Shown here: one piece after another, positions 49,762 to 61,259 of the stretch
How the letters are laid out: the number at the start of each line of letters is the position of its first letter
How positions within the stretch are numbered: the first letter of the stretch is position 1
Origin: Pararge aegeria
Lineage: Eukaryota > Arthropoda > Insecta > Lepidoptera > Nymphalidae
Assembly: GCF_905163445.1 (NCBI RefSeq)
Contig: NC_053190.1
Location: 15,006,501 to 15,070,500, forward strand
Direction of reading: 5' to 3'
DNA: 64,000 bases
Made by a program: the position numbers and the translations under genes
The notes under the pieces: generated by a model
What the model saw: only the letters and a program-made list of their open reading frames with translations
Told to the model about the DNA's origin: nothing
Database searches by the model: none

Positions 49762-51240
49762 ATCCTGTGGAAATCAATTAGGATAAAGAAAATAACGATG
49801 ATAATAAATAAAATGGATCATAAAAATCGTTATTTTCCGTTTTACCATAGATTGATTAACACATTTAAATCCTTTTTAATACACCAAACATAATGATAAG
49901 ATTTGTTGTATCCTGCTCAAAGTTTATACACTGATCCACCTGTATTTATTGATTATTTTGAACATTTATATGTATATTAATGTAGTGATTTATTAGGAAT
50001 TCCATTGACCATGTACCTACATATACCTATCTTTGCAATGCAAAAAGGAATATTATTTAAAGCACTGTTTTGATTTCAATAATAGTAATATTTTTTAAAT
50101 CATATTTTTTGATTGTGACTGTGAATCATATTTCTTGATCACAATCTCAACTGATGGAAAGTTCAGAAATTTCCTAAAGTGCTTATGGAATACTTGCCTA
50201 GAATATGTTTATTCTCTCCTTATTCAAATTAGCTGTTTACCCAATGTAGAAACAGTTAACTTGCTCGAGCGTAAAAATTAGTCTATGTCCAGGATGAGAG
50301 CTATGTCTATGCAAAATTATTTCAAGATCGAATTTTGCTGCTAGGCCTAGAGATATCTTTCGAGATACAAAGTAGTCTTTGTCGTCTCCAAAATAAAGCC
50401 ATTCTTATGTCAAAATTCATCAAGATTGGTGAAGGTTTAGGTCAACAAAGACATAGTAAATTGATAAATAATGAGACAGACACACTTTTGCAATAAGCTT
50501 TGTGTGTATGACAATGCTTCACAAATGACCTTCCCGGGGGCCTATTACAATGGCTTCACCTCACCTATTATACTTTTAATTCACTAAAAAAATTATCGCT
50601 AGTAATCGAGAGATTGACTAAACCGGAAAAATAGTCGATTGCGCTCGGTAAGCAACGTTTACTGAGGCTAGTAAATGGATGGGCAACGCCAACGGTATAT
50701 ACTTAGGCCCAATTTCAAAGTTGATACAAAGTATATTATAACTATTCTAGTAAAATATTGCAAGATACTAATAGGTATTACTTAAAAAAGTATTATTAGG
50801 TACTTAAATTAAAAAAATATTATTTACTTCGCCAGTCTAATGTATTTGGGGTCAACTGTACACGTCACAGGATGACGCTCGTGTAAACCGCTTAACGTCC
50901 ATCCTATGTAGGATCATTACAATACTGGAAACTAATACCAGATGATGTCACTTTGGAATATCTCACTCGGAAATGTTTGTTTATTTGATCGTATCCGAAA
51001 GGATTAAGGGGTCTTACTGTAGCCTTTCGAGGAGAAAACTTAGTTTATTTTTTTTAATTAAGTGCTTTTTCTAAACCAATCTATACTATCTACACTAATA
51101 GGTACATATGCGAAAGTGTCTGTCTTTTTGATTTTTGGTACCAGTTAAAAATAGCCTGTTACTTTACAGATTAATCTTAGTGCAAGATAAATAGTGGAAT
51201 CGTGTTCTGGTCTTTTCTTTATGTAGTAGTAATTTTTTTT
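49762..51240. other. No gene seen
   Basis: AT-rich intergenic sequence with scattered LINE-like patches near 50500-50720 that are too decayed to assign. Confidence 0.45.
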
Positions 51241-51244
51241 TTTT

Positions 51245-51830
51245 TTTACGGTTATAGACGAGCGCTTGACTGCAATCACACCTGATGGTAAGCGATGATG
51301 CAGCTTAAGGTGGAGCGCGCTTGCCTAGAAGATGCCTATTCACTCTTGATTTTAAGGTACTCATATTGTAGGCCCTGGGGAAAATGGAAGCTGGAAGGGC
51401 ATTCCAGATCCTAGCGGTGCGGATCAGAAACGAAGATGCGAAGCGCTTCGTACGCGTCCGCGGTATATTGACCACGTAGGGATGCAGATCCTTAAGGTGC
51501 CTCGCGGTTCGATGGTAAAAAGGCGAGAGGGGGAACTAGATCAAATAGTTCTTGAGTACACTCTCCGAAATATATGCTCCAAACTCTGAAGTTTTTTATT
51601 GGCTAGGTCACCGATGAGCCTTCTAGCACGGCGAACCACCGAATCCAGGGCATCAAGCTGATACTTGGCAGAGCCATGCCATGTACTCCATGCACGATAG
51701 AACTTGAGCTTGACAATCGACGGATGCAAGCAGATGGCCCACCTGCTGCTGATGGTAAGGTAAAAACCATTGGCTATAAACAGTGCTCTGTTTATAGCCA
51801 ATACTTACTTCGCAGGGAACACGTAGGTAC
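51245..51830 (-). mobile_element. LINE ORF2 C-terminal fragment, frameshifted
   Basis: The minus strand encodes FYRAWSTWHGSAKYQLDALD and later FLIRTARIWNALPASIFPRA...NMSTLKSRVNRHLLGK, the C-terminal end of a lepidopteran non-LTR retrotransposon polyprotein. A frameshift near 51530 separates the two halves. The 3' UTR follows to 51245 and shares sequence with SINE family 3. Confidence 0.85.
51769..51802. repeat. Inverted repeat, 15-bp arms
   Basis: ATTGGCTATAAACAG, 4-bp loop, CTGTTTATAGCCAAT, at the 5' edge of a LINE fragment. Confidence 0.9.
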
Positions 51831-51879
51831 TGCAAATAGCTGATCTGTGTTCATCAACCTGAGGTGAAGGTTTTAAGCC

Positions 51880-51990
51880 TAATCTGACTGTTATTACACC
51901 GGCAATCACACATTTCAGACGGAAAACAGCATTGGAACAATGCTGCTGCAGAAATAACCATGGTGATACTACTTCAACCGACGACTTCTA
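51880..51990 (+). repeat. Dispersed repeat fragment
   Basis: TTATTACACCGGCAATCACA and AACAATGCTGCTGC; same family as 58130-58300. Confidence 0.45.
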
Positions 51991-52012
51991 CCGCCAAATC
52001 TCTACTATCTAT

Positions 52013-52277
52013 TTGACGGCTGACTGGCGCAGTGGGCAGCGAACCTGCTTTCTGAGTCGTGGCCGTGGGTTCGATTCCCACAACTGGAAAATGTTTGTGT
52101 GATGAATATGAATGTTTTTCAGTGTCTGGGTGTTTATCTGTATATTATAAGTATTTATGTATATTATTCATATAATTATTCATCAGTCATCTTAGTACCC
52201 ATAACACAAGCTATGCTTACTTTGGGGCTAGATGGCGATGTGTGTATTGTCGTAGTATATTTATTTATTTTATTTAT
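52013..52277 (+). mobile_element. tRNA-derived SINE, family 1
   Basis: Well-preserved full-length copy close to consensus, beside a LINE fragment. Confidence 0.85.
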
Positions 52278-52304
52278 CTCTATTAGCTCTTCTGTAAATT
52301 TAGC

Positions 52305-52425
52305 ATGCTTAGCAGCAGAAATAAGCTTTGGTAGTAAGTACTTAGACGAGCTCACTAAAAGCTCCACTACTACTAGGCATGGTAGTAGTACTTCCCCAGA
52401 CGAGCTGTTCTATTACTGCCCGTCT
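52305..52425 (+). repeat. Dispersed repeat fragment
   Basis: AGCAGCAGAAATAAGCTTTG and CCCCAGACGAGCTG; distal part of the same family, just after a SINE. A diverged relative is at 59185-59260. Confidence 0.4.
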
Positions 52426-53035
52426 GAAAATTCAACAAGTATATCTAAGTAGGTAGGTTACGCGGTACGGAACTCTATAAACGACGGTATTAATATTTAA
52501 TGCAATCAATGCAAAGGGTAAACTGACTTTAATATATCTACCTAACTAATTACTAATTTCTATTTTTAGCAATCAGATTACTTAGTACTGAGTACATTAG
52601 TATGACTTCAGACTCATGTCGGATTAATAAATGATATCTAGGTAACCGATAAGTATTCGACCAACAACTTATAACTGAATCATATTGCTACTTGAGAACA
52701 GATGATGTTTTTTTCCAGCTCAAATAAATAACGTTTATTCATCCAATTTAGGCACTAAAATGGCTAAATAATAAAAGCGATGATAACCTAGGGTTAGGGT
52801 TTTGGTCACCTTTTCGGTGGGACGAAGTTGGATCCGGCAACGGTTGGACGCTACTCTGATTTAGCGAAATAAGGTGCGTTTTTAAATAAATAAGATTTCA
52901 CTTTATTTTTAAGTAAAGGAAAATATCATGAGGAAACCCGGCTCTGAGAGTTATCCGTAAAGTTCTTCATGTGTGTTCTACCAATCCGTATTAAGCGAGA
53001 GTGGTGGACTTTGGCTTAAACACTTCTGATTTGGG

Positions 53036-53450
53036 TTATCATATCAACCGATAGACGTCCACTGCAGAACATAGGTATTTTGTAAGGAGTTCCAAATTCC
53101 ACGGTTTGTGTCGCTTGGATCCAGCGGCTATCCGCGACGCGTTGTCCACCACGTTGGGAGTCGACCAACGCTGAGCTTACCAGCGCTGGGCTGCCACTCC
53201 ACCTTGGGACAACAACGTCCATCCTTTCTCCGAACTATTATAACATCGCGACTCGTTGAGCTATATCGGTAAATCTGATTCTTCTACGATTCTCTATATT
53301 TCAGATTTGATCACGTGGAGATACTCCGAGCATAACTCTCTCCATCGCTCGCTGAGTGACTCTGTGCCTTCTTATGAGGCACATATATAGCGACCATGTT
53401 TCTGAACCATAGGTCATCACTGGCAACACGCACTGTTCGAATACTTACTT
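53036..53450 (-). mobile_element. LINE 3' fragment
   Basis: Reverse complement of the same family as 61660-62060: shares the GATCACGTGGAGATACTCCG and ATAGACGTCCACTGCAGAAC blocks. Confidence 0.7.
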
Positions 53451-53636
53451 AGATACCTACTACAGTAATGATGATAACTAGGCAAAAATTTTAAATACAT
53501 ATCTACTTATAAGATATTTAGGTAGGTACATAACATTGGTATCTCGTAGGAACAACCTCGTATGTCTATTGGTATATTATTTACTGTTATAATTATAATA
53601 ATACACCCCACCAATCGGTTTCCCTTGGTTTTCCTA

Positions 53637-53766
53637 ATCCTAAGGTTGCCTGTTCGCTAATAAGCGATAAGGCCGCCCTTTGTATCCTACTTTTTAAGTT
53701 TATTTTTGTTGTGTCAATTGTTTTTTTTTCCTATTTGTGGTGTACAAATAAAGTGTATAAATAAAT
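53637..53766 (+). mobile_element. LINE 3' tail
   Basis: AAGCGATAAGGCCGCC, then a T-rich stretch and TGTGGTGTACAAATAAAGTG: the conserved 3' tail of a BMC1-like lepidopteran LINE. Three other copies are nearby. Confidence 0.7.
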
Positions 53767-53805
53767 AAAAAAATAATAGTTTTTAGTATATAATAGTAAT
53801 AGTAT

Positions 53806-53843
53806 AAAAAAAAAACCAGGTATTATAACCTGGTTTTTTTTTT
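53806..53843. repeat. Inverted repeat, 16-bp arms
   Basis: Ten A's plus CCAGGT, a 6-bp loop, then the exact complement. Looks like a bacterial terminator but has no such role here. Confidence 0.85.
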
Positions 53844-54537
53844 ATATCATATATTATTTTATTTCAGAAATCTTGTTTTACTTGAACTAGATTTCTGACT
53901 AACTAGATTTTCTGATCTAACTAGATTTTTAGTTATAGGTACTGACTTTAAAATTAAAAATCGTGGTTTCAATCGACTCTCTTTAAGGATTCTATTCTCA
54001 GTTTTGGTTTTATCCTACTAGGTACAAGTTATCCCTAAACTGCAACTCTGGTGCTGAAAGTAAGTAAATGGGCATCTTCTTTCCATTATATTATCATGAA
54101 ATCTTGGTATATGTACAACAGTAATGGAAAATAAAAAAATAATGTCAAGCATTCGAAACGATAGCGATCTATGTTTTGATAAAATCGATTTTAATCTGTT
54201 CATTGTATCTGAGATAACGATCAATAGTACCTATGTATCTAATGAATAGTCCAGACTCGGTCATGTTATTATCTTTAATGACGAACATAATAGGTATATA
54301 CCTACATACTGTAGTGTTTCGAACTATGTCAAAAATCTTTCCATGCCAAATGTGGCGAAGATTACCTAATAATAATAATATAACTCTGCATTACACCTGA
54401 TAACAAATTAAAAAAAATACAGGAAACAAAAACTTGTAATATCACATTTAATAAAGCAACAAAAAAAAATTTAAAGTTTATAAACTTTGAAACAGGTAGG
54501 AAACAGGTAGTTTTCGACCAATATTAAATATTTGTTT

Positions 54538-54665
54538 ATATTTATTTATTTATTTAAACTCTTAATTTGTACACCACTACACAGTTAGGAAAATAAAGGA
54601 CAAATAGAAGGAAACACAAAGGCGGCCTTATTAATATCGCTCAAAAGCGATCTCTGCCAGACAAC
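54538..54665 (-). mobile_element. LINE 3' tail
   Basis: Minus-strand copy of the tail seen at 53637-53766, about 0.8 kb away in inverted orientation. Confidence 0.7.
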
Positions 54666-54780
54666 CTTAGGATTAGGGCAAATAAATCGAGAACAAATAA
54701 AAAAAAAAATAAAATATAAAATAAAAAAATATAAAAATAAAAAAATATATATATTCAGAAATGCTGGTTGTTTTTTTTTT

Positions 54781-55131
54781 AACTAGCTTCTGCCCGCGAC
54801 TTCGTCTGCGTGGACTTAAGAAATGGGTCAAAGAAGAAATGCAAAATTTGAAAGTAATGAAAAATTTAATAAAATTTACGTGTAAGTCAGTTTTCATAGG
54901 AGCATAGGTGACATGCATACCAAATTTCAAAACTGTCTGCCCGCGGCTTAGCTCGTCAACAATTTTCAATTTTCCCTCGGAAACTATTTAAAGAATCGGA
55001 ATAAAATGTAACTAATGTTCTTTTTCATGTCAAAGGCTACATGCATGCCAAAATTCATCCAAATCCTTTCAGCCGTTTTTGTGTGACTAACAAACACCCA
55101 CATTTTCACATTTATAATATTGTGTATAAGG
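54781..55131 (-). repeat. Dispersed repeat
   Basis: Minus-strand copy of the family at 8665-8974, slightly longer and better preserved. Confidence 0.65.
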
Positions 55132-55584
55132 TTGCTTAAGTCGTACCCCCTAAGGAAATTATACTGTAATATTCAGTGCGATTGAAATATAAAAAAATGT
55201 TCTACTTTTATTGAATCTATATTTAGTTGGCTTTTAATTGACAATCATATAAACTTAAAGATCTTTTATTAAATTTAAAAATAATAATTTTAAAAATTTT
55301 TTAAAAATTATTAAATTTAGGTATTTTAACGTTTTTCAAAAATATACCTTCGGTACGATTAAGGCGTCTAATTGCCTAATTCATACCACTTATAGCCTAA
55401 GTCGTACCTAGAAAATATAAGTACATTAACTTAATTGAACGTAATAATAAACTATATAGAAAAATACCTTATAACCAGAGATCACATGAACAACTTACAA
55501 ACATACAGTCTGAGATAAACTTAAAGCATTTTTATTTATAAAGGCAAACCAAACTTCTAAGTAATTAAATTACAAAATAATAGT

Positions 55585-55795
55585 AAGAAAATTATTGAGA
55601 TTGAACACAGATATCACACATATATTTTTTAATTTTTATACCTTTACATTTTATACACTGGATCATGTTTTCTTCACGAACTTCTTTACATAGTTGGCAT
55701 AAACAGGATCCTTTAGCTTTTATTTTTTTATTCTTCTTGCTTTAAGTTTCATCTATAGTTTTATGTATTCCTTTTTCTGTTTTAATTTTATTAGT
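55585..55795 (-). pseudogene. Zinc-binding C-terminus, probably transposase-derived
   Basis: The minus strand encodes CLCQLCKEVREENMIQCIKC followed by YMCDICVQSQ and a stop: four CxxC pairs or near-pairs in about 35 residues, as in the Cys-rich ends of cut-and-paste transposases (piggyBac- or pogo-like). A TAA interrupts the frame upstream, and a LINE 3' end abuts it at about 55800. Exact family uncertain. Confidence 0.4.
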
Positions 55796-55799
55796 CAAG

Positions 55800-56500
55800 T
55801 CAAGTCAAAAATATCTTTATACAGGTGGCACTTTTGATGCGTACATAAGAACCACACGGTAGTGAGATGATGGCGATAACCACATTCGTAAACTTAAAAC
55901 TAAAGCTACGAGGGTTCCAAACGCGTCCTGGTCTAAGAAGAAGCCCACAACAAACTTAGCCGGGTTTTTTTTTTTGTTATCAATATCTAACAATATCATT
56001 TTAAATTATTAGAAGAGCAACCTGGTTAGAGCAATAATTTACACCCAAGCTTTTTTATCGTTTACGTTGTCCTTTATACTTTAATAGGACTTTTCTATAA
56101 GCTTACGTTTAATACAAACTTTGTACTTTTTAAGAGACATCTCCAAGATATCAATTGGTAGTTTATTGTAGAATTGTATGCAATTTCCTTTAAAAGAATT
56201 ATGAATTTTATTTAACCTAGTATATTGCACTGTAAGTTTATTCTTACTTATAATGTTTAAATTATTGCAGTCACATTAATATCTAGTACAAGCTTCTTTC
56301 CCTTAATTATGTTTTAATTTTCTATTTCATTTTTGTAGGGACTTGAAGTTAATACCATGGTTGGCTTAGTACCTTATTTAATTTTTTTAATTACTGTTTT
56401 TATAAATAATCAAGCGAGATTTTAATTGTTGTTCATTAGTAGTCTCAGCAACTGCTCATATATTATCATAATGTGAAGTATCTCGTAATATTGTAGAAGG
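55800..56500 (-). mobile_element. LINE C-terminal and 3' UTR fragment
   Basis: The minus strand reads FYNKLPIDILEMSLKKYKV...KLIEKSY, a typical non-LTR retrotransposon C-terminus, then a 3' UTR with GGGCTTCTTCTTAGACCAGG and a final AATAAAA near 55795. Confidence 0.75.
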
Positions 56501-56769
56501 TCCAGGATGAATGATGCGCAGTGTTTAATCACGTATTACCTGATAAAAAATTAAGTAAATAAGCAAACTGTCTTGTCTTACTTTGTCAGAGATTCAGAAA
56601 TAAGCCACTATGTACCTCACGACCCCCTACAGTCCTACTGCTTGGTACCATCCTGTCTCATAATAAAGAGAGAGATATAGAGCTTCACCCACAACACTAC
56701 GGTGTCCTTAAATGTCTTCAATGATTTTACCAACAGTGGTGTTAGGTATACTATACCTACTGGGCTGAG

Positions 56770-57070
56770 TACCAAATGGAGTGGCCAGGGCGTTAATGAC
56801 GTAAAAGGCTGCTTTGTTGCCTAAAAGATTAACAACAAAATACCTGAATGAAAAATCAAACTTTTACATTTAAATTATTACAGTATAACGATCCTATTTC
56901 GAAACAAACGCAATTTTAATATTTTGATATACCTAACCACGGTTGCCTTCGTATTTAGTGTCCAGGGCGTTTGTGACGTGAAAATTACCCTGGTACGTTG
57001 CTGCGTGAAAGATAAACGTAACAATAAACCGACAATCGCACTTTTTTATTTAAAATATTACAGTATGATG
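56770..57070. repeat. Diverged tandem repeat of about 178 bp
   Basis: CCAGGGCGT...GACGT...AATATTACAGTAT blocks recur at offsets of 177-180 bp (56785 vs 56962; 56881 vs 57061). The spacing is kept although the sequence has diverged considerably. Confidence 0.6.
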
Positions 57071-57164
57071 CAAACAAAACCAACTCATTTCAAAAATTTA
57101 GGCCGTAAAGTAAACAATAACCTGCAATTCGACCAATCGTATCGGAAACCTTTACAATACTTGC

Positions 57165-57245
57165 ACGGTAAGGCACCGCGCGGGGGGAGGCGGGGCGAAC
57201 GAGGCCACGCCCCCGCCACGCCTCTTAAGCTCCGGCCACGTGAGT
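57165..57245. other. GC-rich island
   Basis: About 80 bp of strongly G+C-rich, CpG-containing sequence (GCGCGGGGGGAGGCGGGGCG) in otherwise AT-rich DNA, immediately after the 178-bp tandem repeat. No gene recognised; a promoter or first exon of an unseen gene is possible but unsupported. Confidence 0.5.
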
Positions 57246-57477
57246 TATGGTAAGATTTTTTTAAACAATACATAATAATATAAATCTGTCCGAGGCAGGT
57301 ACTTTCTTATTGTGACCGGTGTGAGCGATTCGTTGAGAGATGCCATCTTTGCTCAAATGCACGATTGCGGTTCGGGGTAAGCTTAAACTTTTTGGATTCC
57401 ATTGTTAAATTTCAATTCATTCAGCACATCACGTAATGTTACATCTATTATACAATATTTAAAATAACAATACAATA

Positions 57478-57747
57478 TTTGACAGCCGATTGGCGCAGTG
57501 GGCAGCGACCCTGCTTTCTGAGTCCAAGGCCATGGGTTCGATTCCCACAACTGGGAAATGTTTGTGTGATGAACATGAATGTTTTTCAGTGTCTGGGTGT
57601 TTATCAGTATATTACAAGTATTTACGTGTATTATATTCATAAAGATATCCATCAGCCATCTTAGTACCCATAACACAAGCTATGCTTACTTTGGGGCTAG
57701 ATGGCGTTGTGTGTATTGTAGTATTATATATATTTATTTATTTAAAA
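57478..57747 (+). mobile_element. tRNA-derived SINE, family 1
   Basis: Full-length copy with intact B box and tail. Confidence 0.85.
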
Positions 57748-57921
57748 AAAAAAATATTTAACGTATGTGGACCCAGTTTGGGCGCAGCCATTTTTTTTTT
57801 TTCAAATTAAATAATTTTATGAATTTTGACTTTGTTCTTCTAAACATTATGGTTTCCTATGAGTATGTATGTTAAAAAAGCTATACTGTAGGTAATATTC
57901 TAAAATTGATAGATACATAGA

Positions 57922-58048
57922 TAGATAAAGTATTTGTTGCACAAATTAAAACTGAAAACAAGAAATAACAAAAACAATAAAAATATTTATATAAGATGCG
58001 CAAAGGCGGTCTTATCGCTTCAAGCGATCTCCTCCAGACAACCCATTT
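57922..58048 (-). mobile_element. LINE 3' tail
   Basis: Minus-strand copy of the same tail (GGCGGTCTTATCGCTTCAAG) with a more A-rich end. Confidence 0.65.
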
Positions 58049-58129
58049 GACGGTGATGTTTAAAAAAAAATCTTTATTATCACAAAACGATTTTCAATTA
58101 ACGATCTAACCGAAGTATTTGGCGGACCA

Positions 58130-58300
58130 AGATTATGGTCCACGTAATGGTAAGTGGAAAACCATCACTTACAAACAGTGTGACTCTTCGCAAAGCATGC
58201 AAGGAAATCATTCTAAAAAGCGTCACCCTGAAAATATCAACCGTAGGTGTTAAACCTCATATGCCTGTAATTACACCGGCAACCACGCTTGTCAGACCGG
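58130..58300 (+). repeat. Dispersed repeat fragment
   Basis: CCTGTAATTACACCGGCAAC and CACGCTTGTCAGACCGG are shared with 34255-34625 and its relatives. Confidence 0.5.
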
Positions 58301-58327
58301 TATACAAAAATTCAATCAATCATTCAA

Positions 58328-58570
58328 TCATTGATTGGCGCAGTTTGCAGCGCACCCTACTTTCTGAGTCCAAGGCCGTGGGTTCGATTCCCACTACTGG
58401 AAAATGTTTGTGTGGTGAGCACGAATGTTTTTCAGTGTCTGGGTGTTTATATGTATATTCTAAGTATTTATGTTTATTATTTATAGAAAATATTCATCAG
58501 TCATCTTAGTACCCATACACAAGCTACGCTTAAATTGGGGATAGATGGCGATTGTAAAAAAAATAAAAAA
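58328..58570 (+). mobile_element. tRNA-derived SINE, family 1
   Basis: Copy with a degraded A box (GCAGTTTGCAGCGCA) and a shortened body ending in an A-rich tail. Confidence 0.75.
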
Positions 58571-58728
58571 AATCAATCAAATCTTTATTCAATTAAGTTA
58601 CAGCACTTATGAACGTCTTGCATTTTTTTGTTTTATAAATATTAATATAAAAAGCAAAAATAAAAATGATCAATAATTAATAATTAAAATAAAGTAAATT
58701 TTATGTTACAGCCTTAAAATATATAAGA

Positions 58729-59141
58729 GACTAGCGTACCCAGCCCGCTTCGCCGGGCTAGATTTTGCTTTATTTTATTTAAACAATAAACTTACATCAT
58801 TAAATTTTTAATTTAAGTCTCATAATATATTAAATCATTTATTTCTCTCCGTATTCATTCTCTTCTATTCTCTTCTCGGTCTGGTGAAGATCATTATCTA
58901 CACCCAAATACACCCAACAATAGTATATCATCATAGTAAATAAAAGCTGTATTTGACAGTTGACAGTTATAAAATAGGAGTGCTCCGATCGTTACAATAC
59001 TTTACAGGATTACTTGCCAGCTCAATCCGGAGATTCCCTGAAAGTTTCATTGAAATCGGTCCAGCCGTTTCGGAGCCTATACGGAACATACCCACACACT
59101 TTCACTTTTATATATATATAGATAGATAGATAGATAGATAA
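58729..59141 (+). repeat. RTE-like repeat, copy 1
   Basis: Begins at a short inverted GC motif (CCCGCTTCGCCGGG) and ends with AAATCGGTCCAGCCGTTTCG and a TATA/GATA run. About 90% alike by eye to 61260-61634. The 3' part resembles RTE-type LINE ends. Confidence 0.7.
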
Positions 59142-59261
59142 GAGATATTTAATAAAATTTTGTTCTAAAGCATTAATTAATTGCTTGCCTTGGCGGCAGA
59201 AATAAGCAATGCTGTAGAAAATATTTCTCCAGACGAGCACTGTCACAAAAAGCTATACTAC

Positions 59262-60214
59262 TGGTACAAAGATCCACTGAAGAAATCTTTCTTATATATA
59301 TATTTCACTGAATGAATCTTGTTTCCTGCCTGTCTTGTTACTGTTAGATTGCCAAACTCCACGGTTTAATACAACTTGTATCCATCAGTTTCGCTGGGAC
59401 TGCTTGATTTCGTAATTTTTTTAAAACAATTACTTTTCTTACAACTATACGTATATAAGTAACATTATTAGGTACATAAATATATAAATGTTTAAACAAT
59501 AATTCACACTTACAGGTTTAAATGCATCTCAAGTAATTCCTATTAATTAGGGTTGTCAATTTTAGTTTTTTTTTTGTTTTCTTTTATAAAAAAAAACTGA
59601 AATATAGGTACTTACCTAATATTAAATTACGATCATTCATCTAAATTGGCATTGTAGTACATTTCGGATAGATCCTAGGAACGCAACTAAACTAGTAAGC
59701 CACTCCGCTCTCATTTGCCACGAAACAGAAAAATTCTAAAGATTTTTCGACTTTGAAATGATTTTGGTAAAGAGCAATCTGCTTAGTTTTTTGCAGGCTC
59801 TTCTCAGTGAAATCTGCCTTCCGAGTCACTGCAAACAGACTGTCTTGTCGTTTCATAAATGATTATAAACTAGGCCTAGGTACTTGAATTAAATAATTAT
59901 TTTAATTTTTTTTAATTTGAATATACCTATATATCTTATTTTTTAGTTTCCCCGTATGTTATTTTTTAGTTTCCCCGTATAACACAATGGGAGAACCTAA
60001 GGCGATCGAGGTTACGGGCCTAATACATAAAGAAGCTAAGCTTATATCTGCCCGAGCATTAATGATATAATTATGCATCAACCTCGTAATTTTCAAGTGA
60101 AGATATGCCTAAGAGTAGACATTGATACGACATCAGTTTAAGTTCTCATGTTTCATGTTTTTTGGAGTTTTGTCGGTTAAATTTGGCAATTCTGTACAAA
60201 TAATACCGATTAGG
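59262..60214. other. No gene seen
   Basis: Intergenic, AT-rich; contains a short tandem copy of TATTTTTTAGTTTCCCCGTA near 59935-59980. Confidence 0.45.
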
Positions 60215-60268
60215 CGCCCGTAGTGTAACTTATAAAATTTGTTAATTTTATAAGTTACACTACGGGCG
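60215..60268. repeat. Perfect inverted repeat, 25-bp arms
   Basis: Arms 60215-60239 and 60244-60268 are exact reverse complements around TGTT; outer ends CGCCCG/CGGGCG. Confidence 0.95.
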
Positions 60269-60587
60269 TTGTAATCATCGCCGACGTGTGCGAAAGCTTT
60301 CCCTTTTTGATGTAGGATTTGGAATACAGTGGGGTTTTAGTCGGTAGGAATTCAGCATAATATTTCCCGGTGGCGAGGTGGTATACCAAAGAGGACTTCC
60401 CTATGAAAAAAAAGGACTGTAGAATCTCTTTAAAAGCTTAACATTGCTTGTAACAACTTTGACGTGCCGACATAATTATAACTTTTATTATTTATATATA
60501 CTTATTATTTTTTTTTGTGTATATTTTGTATGTATTCGTATGTAGTTATTTGAACGTAGGTTTATAATAATTTTACACCACCTATTT

Positions 60588-60722
60588 GTTGCCTGGCAGA
60601 AATTGCTTTTAAGCGATAAGGCCGCCTTTTGTTTTGTACTCCAGTTTTTGTGTTTCTCTCTATTCGTCCTCTATTTTCCTAACTGTGTAGTGGTGTGCAA
60701 ATACAGCGTTTAAATAAATAAC
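60588..60722 (+). mobile_element. LINE 3' tail
   Basis: Plus-strand copy with the full AAGCGATAAGGCCGCC to GTGTGCAAATACAG order. Confidence 0.7.
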
Positions 60723-61259
60723 TGTTGTACCTACTGAGTAGCTCTGGCTCTCTTTTATTTCTGAATCTACATGATACGACAGTTATATTAATAAACACCT
60801 AGTCAGTTCCTTGATAAACACTTCAATAATAAACGAGATTTCATAGAGAAATGCTTTATGTTTCAAAACTACTAAGCACTTAATATGATAGCAATCTAAA
60901 TAGTTAAGCATGTACTCAGATAAAATGGAGCTTAAACAACAGTTAATATACACTCTCTAATCAAACTATTATTTTGAGGCCATATTCTTCAGAATTTATT
61001 GATACTTGCAACACAATCTTGCATACTTAGTTGCTAAATTGGAATTTTAATAAGTAACACTTAGACCGTATATACCTACAATATAGTATGTACCTATAGT
61101 GATGCTATGGAAAGCCAATTAGAGCCATATACTTTTAAAACCTCGACGTAAAGGGTTCTCAAGGAAGTTGAAAACACAAATCATCTTGTTTTCTAGAGAC
61201 CACATAGTATTTGATTGTTTGAAACTCATTTGAAAAAAAAAACTTTTAGTATCATACTT

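Noticed and set aside
53806..53843. Stem-loop with T run, like a rho-independent terminator
   Set aside because: The DNA is eukaryotic, and no gene ends there. It is a fold-back in A/T-rich LINE tail sequence.
56924..57253. 109-codon plus-strand frame
   Set aside because: It runs through the diverged tandem repeat and the GC-rich island. There is no domain pattern and the first repeat unit does not keep the frame.
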